IMG/VR virus record: IMGVR_UViG_3300018063_000029
Coordinates: 1 to 39,391 of that record
Direction: 5' to 3' (one strand)
DNA: 39,391 bases
DNA from: a virus
Below, piece by piece: positions 7,438 to 15,184 of this stretch. The notes beneath the pieces were generated by a model, which searched no databases, had not been told where the DNA came from, and saw nothing but the letters and a program-made list of their open reading frames with translations. The position numbers and the translations under genes were made by a program. Position 1 is the first letter of the stretch. Each line of letters begins with the position of its first letter.

Positions 7438-9316
7438 TACGCTCACCATCTTTCAGCGGTACCTCACGCGCGCCGACGTCGCATTCCGGCCGCGCCGCAA
7501 GAAGAACGAGGACAACTGGCGGGCCTACCTCGGCGAGCAGGACTTCTCCTACAAGGCCGATTTTCAGTCGAGGGAGACGACCCCGGGCTTCCCTATCGCC
7601 GTCGAGCACATCGTCGGGACGTTCGAGCGAGCGCTCACGGACTCGGACGACTGGCTCGCCGCCGATCCGGCCGGGCCGGGCAAGCCCTTCCTGGAGCCGG
7701 CGATCATCCAGGACCTGACGCAGTTCTACCTCGAGCGCCTGTGGCAGCCTGGCAACCACCCGGAGACGGGCTACGGCATCCAGGCGTTCGTCGGGGACGC
7801 CTGCAAGCGCGGCATCATGGAGCCGAAGATCATCGCCAAGGTCTTCCCGGTGCTCCGCAAGAAGCGGATGTTCCGCTTCAAGAAGGCCGAGCCGACGCAG
7901 CCCGGCGATTACCGCGCGCACGAGCTGACGGCGAAGCAGCTCGAGCCCATCGACGTCGAGACGATGCGGCTCGCCGTCGAGCTGGTCCCGTACGAGGACT
8001 ACTTCCCCGACCCGAGTCCGCACTGCCGCTACGAGATTCATCGGACGCGCCGGAACCTGCACGAGCTGCTCGCGAATCCCGAGTACAAGCGCGACGCCGT
8101 GCTCTCGCTCCTGGGGCATGCGAACCAGGAGATGACGAAGCGCAACCAGGCGTTGGCGCGCGCCGAGATGACGGTCGGCCCGGACCCGTACGACGTCGAG
8201 GTCTACGAGGGCTGGGGCGACATCATCGACTACGAGACGGGCGAGATGGTCCACGAAAACGTTTTCTGGTCGTGGGCCGGCTCCGAGATTCTCCGCGACC
8301 CCACACCGAATCCGTTTTGGGACGGTACGCGTCCCTTTGTGGTTTCGTCTCTCCTCCGCGTGCCGGGCTCTCTCGAGGGCAAGGCGCTCGCGGACCACGC
8401 CGTCCCAATCTGGCGGGCGATGAACGAGCTGCTCAACCTCATGCTCGACGGCGCTCTCCGCGCTGCCTGGGGCAACGGCCAGCTCCGGCCCGACATCATG
8501 GAGGCCCCGGAGGACGTCGCGGACGGCGTGCCCCCCGGCTACAACTTCGTCCTCAAGCCGAATACCCCTGCGGGGCTCCAGGCGTACGAGCCGCTCACGA
8601 CGGGACAGCTCCCGCCGGCCGTCATCGATCAGATGACCCGGCTCGAGGGCTTCCTCCAGGAATCACTCGCGACGCCCGACACGAAGCTTGGACAGATTCC
8701 CTCGCGCCAGACGAAGGCGACTGAGATCGTGCAGGCGATGCAGTCGGCCGGCTCTCTCTACGAGTCCTTCGCCGCGCGCTTCGAGGACACCTTCCTCGAG
8801 CCGATCTTCGAGAAGTGCTGGCGCCTCATCTGGCAGTACGCGGACGACCTACTCGAGCCCGAGTTGGTGAACATCCTCGGGCCGACGAACACACTGCGGC
8901 TCCTCGACATGAGCCAGGCCGAGCGGTTCAAGATGCTCCACTCCGTTCACTTCAAGGTGCGCGGGCTGCGCGGGATCGCATCGCGTGAGCGGACCTTCAA
9001 CAAAATGATGGTCGTCGTGAACCTCCTGGCCTCGAATCAGCAGTTCGCGGACAACTTCGGCCAGACCAAGGACTTCACGAAGCTGTGGGATCAGCTCCTC
9101 CGTAACACGGGCATTGATCCGCTCACGCTCGATCTGGATGAGGAGGAGTCCGAGGAGACCGAGGGCACCATCGCGGGCGGTCAGCTCGACGCTGCGCTGG
9201 CGGCCAGCTCGGGCGCGTCGCCGCCCAACGTAGAGGCCCCCGCCGAGGCGCAGGCGGGAGCGGATGCGGGGCTTGCGGCGAAGAACCCGGTCGCGAATCT
9301 CGCGGCCACCGGATGA
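7430..9316 (+). CDS. portal protein (head-tail connector)
   Basis: The 628-residue protein has the size and features of the podovirus portal that forms the dodecameric DNA channel at one vertex. It has an N-terminal region with LTIFQRYLTRAD, a central alpha/beta region with PFWDGTRPFVVSSLLRVPG, and a helical stem and crown after SRQTKATEIVQAMQSAGS. An Ala/Gly/Pro-rich tail of about 50 residues may lie inside the head. GTG at 7430 overlaps the TerL stop by eight bases. Assignment rests on family appearance and position right after TerL. Confidence 0.88.
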   Translation: MADTLTIFQRYLTRADVAFRPRRKKNEDNWRAYLGEQDFSYKADFQSRETTPGFPIAVEHIVGTFERALTDSDDWLAADPAGPGKPFLEPAIIQDLTQFYLERLWQPGNHPETGYGIQAFVGDACKRGIMEPKIIAKVFPVLRKKRMFRFKKAEPTQPGDYRAHELTAKQLEPIDVETMRLAVELVPYEDYFPDPSPHCRYEIHRTRRNLHELLANPEYKRDAVLSLLGHANQEMTKRNQALARAEMTVGPDPYDVEVYEGWGDIIDYETGEMVHENVFWSWAGSEILRDPTPNPFWDGTRPFVVSSLLRVPGSLEGKALADHAVPIWRAMNELLNLMLDGALRAAWGNGQLRPDIMEAPEDVADGVPPGYNFVLKPNTPAGLQAYEPLTTGQLPPAVIDQMTRLEGFLQESLATPDTKLGQIPSRQTKATEIVQAMQSAGSLYESFAARFEDTFLEPIFEKCWRLIWQYADDLLEPELVNILGPTNTLRLLDMSQAERFKMLHSVHFKVRGLRGIASRERTFNKMMVVVNLLASNQQFADNFGQTKDFTKLWDQLLRNTGIDPLTLDLDEEESEETEGTIAGGQLDAALAASSGASPPNVEAPAEAQAGADAGLAAKNPVANLAATG

Positions 9317-9337
9317 AAGCGCAAGGAGAGTACGCTC

Positions 9338-9586
9338 ATGTGGGGTAGCTTCGACTGGTCCTCACTCGCTGGCGGCTTCGGCAAGCAGCCGATGGCCGCC
9401 GATAGTCCGGGCTTCGTGGGCCCGAAACAGCCGGCGACCTTCGGCAAGGACTTCCTCTCTGCCGCTGACAAGGCCGGGCCCAGCCGTACCGCTGGCTTCG
9501 ACCCAGAGCAGCCCGTGCGCCGGAAGTGGACGAGTGAGGCCGAGCGCGCCATAGGCCCCGGCATCATAGACGAGAGGAAATCCTGA
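9338..9586 (+). CDS. small hypothetical protein, 82 aa
   Basis: It begins MWGSFDWSSLAGGFGKQPMA and is low in predicted secondary structure, rich in Gly, Pro and Lys. It is probably a small virion or assembly protein because it lies between portal and scaffold. An AAGGAG site precedes the ATG. The stop overlaps the next ATG as TGATG. Confidence 0.7.
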   Translation: MWGSFDWSSLAGGFGKQPMAADSPGFVGPKQPATFGKDFLSAADKAGPSRTAGFDPEQPVRRKWTSEAERAIGPGIIDERKS

Positions 9587-9855
9587 TGCCCCGGACCATC
9601 GATCAGGCGCGCAAGGCCCAGGCCCGCGAGCAGAAGCGGGTGCAGGGGATCGCAACGGATCAGGTGCGGCGCGACGGCTACGTGCGTTCGCCCGGCTTCG
9701 AGCCCGCCGCGCGCGCGGGCACGCGCTACACGCCCGAGAACCTGCGCCCACAGCCGGCGGGCTCGGGCCGCATGAGCGGCGAGGCGGACACCGACGAAGT
9801 ACGGCGGCGCACCAAGAAGGGCGTCGTCATCGACAACTCCGTCTTCGGACGTTGA
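9586..9855 (+). CDS. small basic hypothetical protein, 89 aa
   Basis: The N-terminal part is a basic helix (IDQARKAQAREQKRVQG) and the rest is Arg/Gly-rich with RYTPENLRPQPAG and a final KKGVVIDNSVFGR. No family is recognised. The high net positive charge would suit contact with packaged DNA. Its ATG overlaps the previous stop by one base. Confidence 0.7.
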   Translation: MPRTIDQARKAQAREQKRVQGIATDQVRRDGYVRSPGFEPAARAGTRYTPENLRPQPAGSGRMSGEADTDEVRRRTKKGVVIDNSVFGR

Positions 9856-9866
9856 GAGGAGACGCC

Positions 9867-10421
9867 ATGCCGAACACCTACAAGGGCGGGGCCGGGCCCG
9901 GCCCGAACACCGACGGAACGCGGCCGGGCTACGCCGGGCACGGAAAGCCGTCGCTCGGCTTCGACGTCCGGCCGGAGCACAGCCATCTCGAGCACTTCAC
10001 GGAGGAGAGGTTCCTGCGCGAGGGCCACAACATCCGCTGGCCAGGTTGGGCGGGCCCGGGGCCAATCGGAGGCGGCTCGGAGGACCCGGGCGGGCTCGGG
10101 CGGCGGCCGGCCCAAGGCGACCCCAGCGACTACGGCGACGTGGCGGAATACGTGAAGCCGCGACGGATCGGGGCGCCTGACGTGCGCCGGCCTCTCCGCG
10201 AGGCGGGCTTCACGGCGGAAGACGCCAACCGGCATGTTCGCCTTGCTCGACGGGGCCGGCTCGAGTTTCCCGAGGGGGACCGCATCATGTGGCGTCGACC
10301 GAGCGGGGAGGCATCCGCAATGGGTGTGCAAAGCCCTGCGGCGACGGCCGCGCTCCAGGGCGTGCAGACGCGCTGGCAGGCCCGCAGAGACGCGCGACGC
10401 ATCAAGAAGGAGTCGAAATGA
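9867..10421 (+). CDS. hypothetical protein with EHxxLxHFxxExFLREGHN motif, 184 aa
   Basis: The start is set at ATG 9867, six bases after a GAGGAG site. A TTG five codons earlier is unlikely. After a Gly/Pro-rich leader, residues about 26-57 read KPSLGFDVRPEHSHLEHFTE and ERFLREGHNIRW, which is closely matched near the start of the next gene. The middle is Gly/Pro-rich and the C-terminus is a basic helix (WQARRDARRIKKESK). The two genes appear to share a small module by duplication. A virion or assembly role is inferred from location. Confidence 0.75.
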   Translation: MPNTYKGGAGPGPNTDGTRPGYAGHGKPSLGFDVRPEHSHLEHFTEERFLREGHNIRWPGWAGPGPIGGGSEDPGGLGRRPAQGDPSDYGDVAEYVKPRRIGAPDVRRPLREAGFTAEDANRHVRLARRGRLEFPEGDRIMWRRPSGEASAMGVQSPAATAALQGVQTRWQARRDARRIKKESK

Positions 10422-10951
10422 GCAAGCCTAGTCTCGGGTTCACCAGCACCCCGGAGCATGCATACCTAGGGCACTTCAAGCAGGAGAAGTTCTTGCGCGA
10501 GGGTCACAATGTCGGCCCCGTGCGAGCTGCGAAACTCCAACGGCGGATCGACACGCTCGGCGCTCGCGCCCGAGGCGAAGACGTGGTGGCTGCGCGCGGC
10601 GCGGGCACGGCCGCCGTGCGAGAGGCGCGCACCGCCGCGAAGGCGGGGCGCCGAGCAGCGGCGACCGGCGAGCATCCGGTTATCGCGGCGCGGGCGGCGG
10701 CGCGCGGCGAGGTCCGCTCGGCTCGGCTACAGGGCAAGGCTGACGTGCTGTCGGCCCGGGCCCGCGGTGGGGATGTGAAGGCGGCTCGGCAGGCAGCGAA
10801 GGCCGGTGTGAAAACTGCGAAGACGACCCGCAGGGAGGCCGTCACGGTGGCACGCGCGAACCCCGAGTCCGCGCGCAGTGAGCGCCAGGCGCGTCGAGGC
10901 GCCCGGATCGAGAAGCGCATCGGCCGCCTCCAGAAGCGACTCGGGAACTGA
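10418..10951 (+). CDS. Ala/Arg-rich basic protein with shared N-terminal motif and internal repeat, 177 aa
   Basis: ATG at 10418 overlaps the previous stop (ATGA). An upstream extension is a shadow. Residues 3-33 (KPSLGFTSTPEHAYLGHFKQ then EKFLREGHN) repeat the motif of the previous gene. The rest is a highly basic Ala/Arg/Lys helix with an internal duplication: GARARGEDVVAARGAG matches SARARGGDVKAARQAA about 70 residues later. The composition recalls histone H1-like or DNA-condensing proteins, so a packaged DNA-binding protein is plausible but unproven. Confidence 0.75.
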   Translation: MSKPSLGFTSTPEHAYLGHFKQEKFLREGHNVGPVRAAKLQRRIDTLGARARGEDVVAARGAGTAAVREARTAAKAGRRAAATGEHPVIAARAAARGEVRSARLQGKADVLSARARGGDVKAARQAAKAGVKTAKTTRREAVTVARANPESARSERQARRGARIEKRIGRLQKRLGN

Positions 10952-10974
10952 TCGAACCCAGGAGGAGAATCACC

Positions 10975-11145
10975 ATGGCAACCCGCGTCCCGTACGTTCA
11001 GCCGCGTCGCCCCGTCGCCGCCACTCCCCGTCCCGGCGTCGCGCCCCGTCCCCGGGCCCCGCGCCCCACCCGCGCAGCCGTCCCCAAGAGCGCGCGCCCC
11101 ACGTCTACGCAGGCGTACAAGGGCGGGAACTCGTACCAGGGGTGA
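10975..11145 (+). CDS. Pro/Arg-rich peptide, 56 aa
   Basis: A strong AGGAGG site precedes ATG 10975. The peptide begins MATRVPYVQPRRPVAATPRP and ends STQAYKGGNSYQG. It is disordered in character with repeated PRP and RP pairs and no hydrophobic core. The good ribosome site, neat fit between flanking genes and family-like basic composition argue that it is real. It may bind DNA or another virion protein. Confidence 0.65.
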   Translation: MATRVPYVQPRRPVAATPRPGVAPRPRAPRPTRAAVPKSARPTSTQAYKGGNSYQG

Positions 11146-11149
11146 CCCT

Positions 11150-11665
11150 GTGATCGCGACCGGATCGCGGCGCCCCGGCCTCACGAAGCTGGAGGACAAC
11201 CGGGGCGTCGCTTCGTTCCCCTTCGCCGCCGACTGTCAGGAGTGGTGGGCGATTTGGGGGCCGCGGATCGTGAAGGAAGTCGGTCGCGTCGGGTGGGTGC
11301 TCTTCATCCTCGACGCGCACGAGAAGCTCGTGGAGGGCCACATGCTCATCAGCCGCCTGCTCAGGTCGAAGTCGAAGTGGGAGTCGAAGGGCTGGACGCC
11401 GGACGAGTGGGGCAACGTCGCGGATATCACGATGCAGAGCCTGCGGTGGTACGAGAATCATGCCTCGACGATCATCAAGCAGGTTCCGGAGTGGGCCGCG
11501 TTCTTGATCGCGGGGCAGTACAGCAACTTCTGCCTGCTCGCGCGGCTCGGCCGTGAGATGCGGGCGGCGCAGGAGCAGGGCTACTCGACCGTCGTCCTCG
11601 AGACGAAGGACGGCGGGATCGAGTGCACGCAGGGTGGTGACAAGTTCCTGGAGGAAGTCGCGTGA
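11150..11665 (+). CDS. hypothetical helical protein, 171 aa
   Basis: The protein starts with GTG at 11150 and is mostly helical and Trp-rich, with SFPFAADCQEWWAIWGPRIV, ESKGWTPDEWGNVADITMQS and QVPEWAAFLIAGQYSNFCLL. No known motif is found. The position between small basic proteins and the scaffold suggests an assembly or head-completion factor. Its stop overlaps the next GTG. Confidence 0.75.
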   Translation: MIATGSRRPGLTKLEDNRGVASFPFAADCQEWWAIWGPRIVKEVGRVGWVLFILDAHEKLVEGHMLISRLLRSKSKWESKGWTPDEWGNVADITMQSLRWYENHASTIIKQVPEWAAFLIAGQYSNFCLLARLGREMRAAQEQGYSTVVLETKDGGIECTQGGDKFLEEVA

Positions 11666-11958
11666 GCCGCGACGAGATCACGCCCGCCAAGGCCGAGGTG
11701 CTGAAAAATCAGCACGCGGCGGGCCTGAAGAGTGCAATGATGCTCCGCGCCTTCGGCACGCTGCATACTGACCGCGAGAAGCAGATCGTAGACGAAATGA
11801 TCGCGTGGTTCATCTCCCAGCCATGGGACGAGCGAACCGCCGTTCGATACCTCGCGAAGCTCTCCGAGAACCGTGCTCAGTGGGACGAACTCGAGCACCG
11901 CGCTCGGAAGGGCGAACAGGCGAGGAACACCCTCTTCGGGGGGACGACCGCCGACTGA
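11662..11958 (+). CDS. hypothetical helical protein, 98 aa
   Basis: GTG at 11662 overlaps the previous TGA. The protein is helical, starting MSRDEITPAKAEVLKNQHAA and containing DEMIAWFISQPWDERTAVRYL. I do not recognise it. The gene lies immediately upstream of the scaffold and shares its operon. Confidence 0.72.
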   Translation: MSRDEITPAKAEVLKNQHAAGLKSAMMLRAFGTLHTDREKQIVDEMIAWFISQPWDERTAVRYLAKLSENRAQWDELEHRARKGEQARNTLFGGTTAD

Positions 11959-11982
11959 CGTCGGCCGCCGAAAGGAGAAGTC

Positions 11983-12840
11983 ATGGCAACGGAAGCAGAG
12001 AAGCAGCCTGGAGAAGAGGGGACCGTCGATCACGACGGCTTCGCCAAGTTCGTCCAGGGACAGGCCCAGGCCGATGAGGGTGGCGACACCCCGCCCGCCG
12101 AGGGCCCGCAGGAGAAGCCCGACGACATCATCGAGGTGTCGATCAAGGGCAAGAAGGTCAAGATGACCAGAGAGGCCGCCGAAGCCCACGCCGCGTTCGT
12201 ACGCGATACGCGCGAGCGGGACGGCCGCCTCGGAGGAGAGCTAGCGCAGCTCAGAGAGCGTAGCGCCCGACTGGAGGGAATCGTCGAGTCCGTGCGAGCC
12301 GAGCGCCGCACCGATGAGCAGCCGACGATCAAGCCCCCGCCGGCCGACCTCGCCGAGTCGGACTTCGCCGAGTACCACCGCCAGATGCTCGCCTACCACG
12401 AGGCCAAGATCGAGGAGCAGCGAGCGACCCTGGAAACGCGGTACGAGACGGATCAGCGCGAGCAGCGCACCACATCCGAGAAGGAGACGGCTGAGAAGCT
12501 GTGGGCCGAGCGGTTTTACCGCGTCCACCCGCACCTCAACAAGCCGCGTCTCCGCAAGATCGTCTTCGACGTGTACCGAGAGAACGTGAAAGAGATCAAC
12601 GGCTACACGGACGAGGGCGAGCAGCACGAGCGTCTTGCTGAGCTGGCTGACGAAGCAGTCGTCTCCATCACGCAGGACGGCAAAGATATCACCGCCCCCA
12701 CCATCAACCGACCGCCTCGCCTCGAAGGTGGCGGCACGCCTGCACCGGCTGGCAAGGGAAAGCCCGAGCCGAAGTTCGAGCCGGTGACGGCGGCCGGATG
12801 GTCCGCGAAAAAGCGGGCCGCGCTTCGAGGAGGGCGGTAG
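11983..12840 (+). CDS. capsid scaffolding protein
   Basis: The 285-residue acidic, helical protein lies directly before the major capsid gene, the usual place for a scaffold, which guides procapsid assembly and is then lost. It has a disordered acidic N-terminus, a segment IIEVSIKGKKVKMTREAAEA, a long coiled coil (about residues 75-170) and a basic Gly/Pro-rich C-terminus ending AAGWSAKKRAALRGGR that could contact the capsid shell. AAAGGAG precedes the ATG. The assignment is from position, charge pattern and coiled coil, not from a catalytic motif. Confidence 0.75.
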   Translation: MATEAEKQPGEEGTVDHDGFAKFVQGQAQADEGGDTPPAEGPQEKPDDIIEVSIKGKKVKMTREAAEAHAAFVRDTRERDGRLGGELAQLRERSARLEGIVESVRAERRTDEQPTIKPPPADLAESDFAEYHRQMLAYHEAKIEEQRATLETRYETDQREQRTTSEKETAEKLWAERFYRVHPHLNKPRLRKIVFDVYRENVKEINGYTDEGEQHERLAELADEAVVSITQDGKDITAPTINRPPRLEGGGTPAPAGKGKPEPKFEPVTAAGWSAKKRAALRGGR

Positions 12841-12851
12841 AACGCCCAGCG

Positions 12852-12872
12852 AGCCAGCAAGCTGACGCTGGC
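12852..12872 (+). repeat. dispersed motif, copy e, forming a small hairpin before the capsid gene
   Basis: GCCAGC at 12853-12858 and GCTGGC at 12867-12872 are perfect inverted repeats around an eight-base loop. The left part reads GAGCCAGCAAGC like the other dispersed copies. It sits between scaffold stop and capsid ribosome site. Confidence 0.5.
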
Positions 12873-12898
12873 CCGCACAGAAAGGAACCCAACCCCCC

Positions 12899-13858
12899 AT
12901 GGCCTATTCGTGGGACTTCGACGCCCCTACCGGGACGTTCAAGAATTTCCAGCTCTCCAGTGAGCTGTACGAGACGGCGCTCGAGAACAGCGTCGTCATG
13001 GCTCACGTCGATGTGGAGCAGTCGTTCGGGAAGAACAAGGGCGACACGTTCAACCTGACCCGCTTCACCCACATCGCCGAGCCCGCCAATGCCGAGCTGA
13101 GCGAGCTGCTCCCGATTCCCGAGGTGCAGTTCTCGCTCTCGACCAGCGCGATCACCGTGAAGGAGTACGGCGTGGCCGTGCCCTACACGGGCAAGCTCGA
13201 GCTGCTCTCGAAGTACAACATCGAGAACGCAGTGCAGCGCACCCTGATGGAGCAGAAGAGGCTCGTGCTCGACTCCGTCGGACTCACGCAGTTCAAGAGC
13301 ACGAACGTGAAGTACGTGCCGACCGCCGCCACCACGGGGGTCATCACGTACAACGGCACGCCTTCGGGCACGGCCGTGGCTGACCTGTCCTACTTCCACA
13401 TCGAGGACATCAGCCAGAACATGTACGACGATCTTCGCGTCCCGTACGCGGACGGTGACCAGTACGTCGCCATCTTTCGGGCGAAGACCGTCACCACCAT
13501 CCGGCGGGATTCTCAGTTCATCGCCTGGAATCAGATGAACAACGCTGGCGCCAAGGCAAAGGGCATGGTTGGGGTGATCGAGCGGCTCAAGATCATCGAG
13601 ACGAACCACGCCTCGGCTGGCGCTCTCCCGAACGTCGGCAGCAACAGCTTCGGTCCTGGTGTCGTGTTCGGTCGCGACGCCGTGCTCATGCTCGAGGTCG
13701 AGACGCCGCATCTTCGCGCGGCTCTGCCCAGCAACTTCGGTCGCTTCAAGTCTATCTGCTGGTACGCCCTCTTCGGCATGGGTCTGATCTACACGGGACC
13801 GACGACCCAGGCGACCTCACGCGGTGTGAGCCGCGTGGTCCACGTCACCTCGGCGTAA
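12899..13858 (+). CDS. major capsid protein
   Basis: The 319-residue protein begins MAYSWDFDAPTGTFKNFQLS, a capsid N-arm signature I know from HK97-fold phage capsid proteins of the N4-gp56-like type. It continues with a beta region, EYGVAVPYTG (about residues 89-98), FKSTNVKYVP (132-141), an IEDISQNMYDDLRV helix and a C-terminal GVVFGRDAVLMLEVETPHLR with WYALFGMGLIYTGP. It follows the scaffold and precedes a decoration-like gene. An intact paralogue lies on the opposite strand at 30855-32219, and an N-arm fragment at 27507-27794. Confidence 0.93.
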   Translation: MAYSWDFDAPTGTFKNFQLSSELYETALENSVVMAHVDVEQSFGKNKGDTFNLTRFTHIAEPANAELSELLPIPEVQFSLSTSAITVKEYGVAVPYTGKLELLSKYNIENAVQRTLMEQKRLVLDSVGLTQFKSTNVKYVPTAATTGVITYNGTPSGTAVADLSYFHIEDISQNMYDDLRVPYADGDQYVAIFRAKTVTTIRRDSQFIAWNQMNNAGAKAKGMVGVIERLKIIETNHASAGALPNVGSNSFGPGVVFGRDAVLMLEVETPHLRAALPSNFGRFKSICWYALFGMGLIYTGPTTQATSRGVSRVVHVTSA

Positions 13859-13882
13859 GGCTGGGGAGAAAGGAAAACTCAC

Positions 13883-14365
13883 ATGGATGCAAATACTCCC
13901 GAGCTTCTCATCCTCGGCGCCCCCGCCACGGCCGCTACCGGCGTGGTCCTCCGGGTGCCTCTCACGGAGACGTTCACCGTCGTAGAGTTCGGCTTCTACG
14001 TCGCGGACGGCGCCGACCTCGCGGCCGGCGTCCTCAAGCTCCAGGCCGTGGATACCACGGCTGGCGGGGCCACCTACACCGATCTCTGCGTGCTCACCAG
14101 CACGGCAGCGATGGACCAGGGAGGCATCGGCGCTCGGCGCTGTGACGTGAAGGTGGACAAGATCACCAACGTCGCCTTCGGTCCCGGCGCGTCCGGTAAC
14201 ACGAACGCTCAGATCAACCCGTCGTCCGGAAAGCAGTTCATCGCCGTGCAGCTCAACGCGACGACTGCATTCACCGCTGCGTCGGTCATCGTGCCGTTCC
14301 TCAAGGTGCGGAAGCAGGGCACCGGCGCCGTCGCCGTTGCCGGCGAGACCCTCGTCATCGCGTAA
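13883..14365 (+). CDS. capsid decoration-like protein, 160 aa
   Basis: The protein directly follows the major capsid gene and is beta-rich: MDANTPELLILGAPATAATG, FTVVEFGFYVADGADL and AVAVAGETLVIA at the C-terminus. Size, position and composition suit a head decoration or cement protein on the outer capsid. There is no sequence motif that proves this. It is followed by a strong hairpin, so capsid and decoration genes may end a highly expressed transcript. Confidence 0.68.
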   Translation: MDANTPELLILGAPATAATGVVLRVPLTETFTVVEFGFYVADGADLAAGVLKLQAVDTTAGGATYTDLCVLTSTAAMDQGGIGARRCDVKVDKITNVAFGPGASGNTNAQINPSSGKQFIAVQLNATTAFTAASVIVPFLKVRKQGTGAVAVAGETLVIA

Positions 14366-14374
14366 CACCCGGCT

Positions 14375-14406
14375 GGGGGTCGCCAGGACAGCACCTGGCG
14401 GCCCCC
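14375..14406 (+). terminator. 13-bp hairpin after the capsid/decoration genes
   Basis: GGGGGTCGCCAGG (14375-14387) pairs with CCTGGCGGCCCCC (14394-14406) around ACAGCA, with one G-T wobble and no mismatch. There is no T-tract, so it may be a partial terminator or an mRNA-stabilising structure that sets the level of downstream genes. Confidence 0.6.
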
Positions 14407-14453
14407 TCCGCTCGAAAGGACCCGCGCAAGCGCGCCCGAAAGGAGACTGACCA

Positions 14454-14816
14454 ATGTTCAATGCGCAGCAGGAGAAGCTCCGGGAGAACGACCCCGTGAA
14501 GGTCGTCCTGAGCTGGTCGTCCTCGCCCTTCATCTACACCGGCGTGGACAGCAGGACGCAGAAGGTGCCGAATCCCGACTACCATCCCGTGATCTGCCTC
14601 ACCGAGACGGGGAAGTTCGTCGATTGCGATGGCCGACCGATTCCGCTCACGCGGGTGCCGGCCTACCTCCGCGAGGCGGCGAAGCCCCCGAAGGCCGCCG
14701 CGCCCCCGACCCCGCGTGAGATGAACCTGGCCGAGGCTATGCAGGAGTCCGAGACGCCTGCCGACCCGGCCCCGAAGCCTGCCCGGAAGCGCGGGCGTCC
14801 CAAGAAAGCAGCATAG
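14454..14816 (+). CDS. hypothetical protein with AT-hook-like tail, 120 aa
   Basis: The N-terminal 80 residues form a compact domain with KVVLSWSSSPFIYTGVDSR and HPVICLTETGKFVDCDGR. The C-terminal 40 residues are Pro/Ala/Lys-rich and end PARKRGRPKKAA, which contains the RGRP core of an AT-hook. An AT-hook binds the minor groove of AT-rich DNA, so binding of packaged DNA inside the head is possible, but in a GC-rich genome it may only be a basic tail. An AAAGGAG site precedes the start. Confidence 0.72.
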   Translation: MFNAQQEKLRENDPVKVVLSWSSSPFIYTGVDSRTQKVPNPDYHPVICLTETGKFVDCDGRPIPLTRVPAYLREAAKPPKAAAPPTPREMNLAEAMQESETPADPAPKPARKRGRPKKAA

Positions 14817-14826
14817 GAGGCCCACC

Positions 14827-15126
14827 ATGGCAAAGCCCTCTGGCGTATTCCGTATCGTCGAAGTCATCAAGCAGGGTCCGCGCCCGTCGGAGAGCGTGGC
14901 CATCACTGGCGCGTTCCAGACCCTGACCCGTCCGGCCGGCGCGGACGGCGTCGCCATTTTTCCGGACCCCTCGTACGCCGGCACCCTGACACTCAAGGGC
15001 ATCACTGGTGACACGGGCATCGTCGTCAACGGGAAGGAGCCCACCGTCCTCATGACGGCGGCGGACGTCGGCCTCCTCGGGAGCGTCGCCGGGACGTGCG
15101 CCGTTCGCTGGTTCCGACTCCAGTAG
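14827..15126 (+). CDS. small beta-rich virion protein, 99 aa
   Basis: The protein reads MAKPSGVFRIVEVIKQGPRP to AGTCAVRWFRLQ and is strand-rich without motifs. An AGGAGG site precedes the ATG. It lies between head genes and the tail adaptor and is followed by an exceptional hairpin. It could be a head-completion or decoration protein. Confidence 0.7.
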   Translation: MAKPSGVFRIVEVIKQGPRPSESVAITGAFQTLTRPAGADGVAIFPDPSYAGTLTLKGITGDTGIVVNGKEPTVLMTAADVGLLGSVAGTCAVRWFRLQ

Positions 15127-15131
15127 CCCCT

Positions 15132-15173
15132 GTCGTCGAACGGCGACATTTCGGAATGTCGCCGATCGACGAC
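15132..15173 (+). promoter_or_regulatory. 42-base near-perfect hairpin directly before an SD sequence
   Basis: GTCGTCGA (15132-15139) and CGGCGACATT (15141-15150) pair with AATGTCGCCG (15155-15164) and TCGACGAC (15166-15173). The 18 pairs are interrupted by one A-A mismatch and closed by the tetraloop TCGG. The structure ends three bases before the GGAGG site of the adaptor gene at 15185. There is no T-run, so translational control, RNA processing or attenuation between head and tail genes are alternatives to termination. Confidence 0.7.
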
Positions 15174-15184
15174 TTGGAGGTTGA

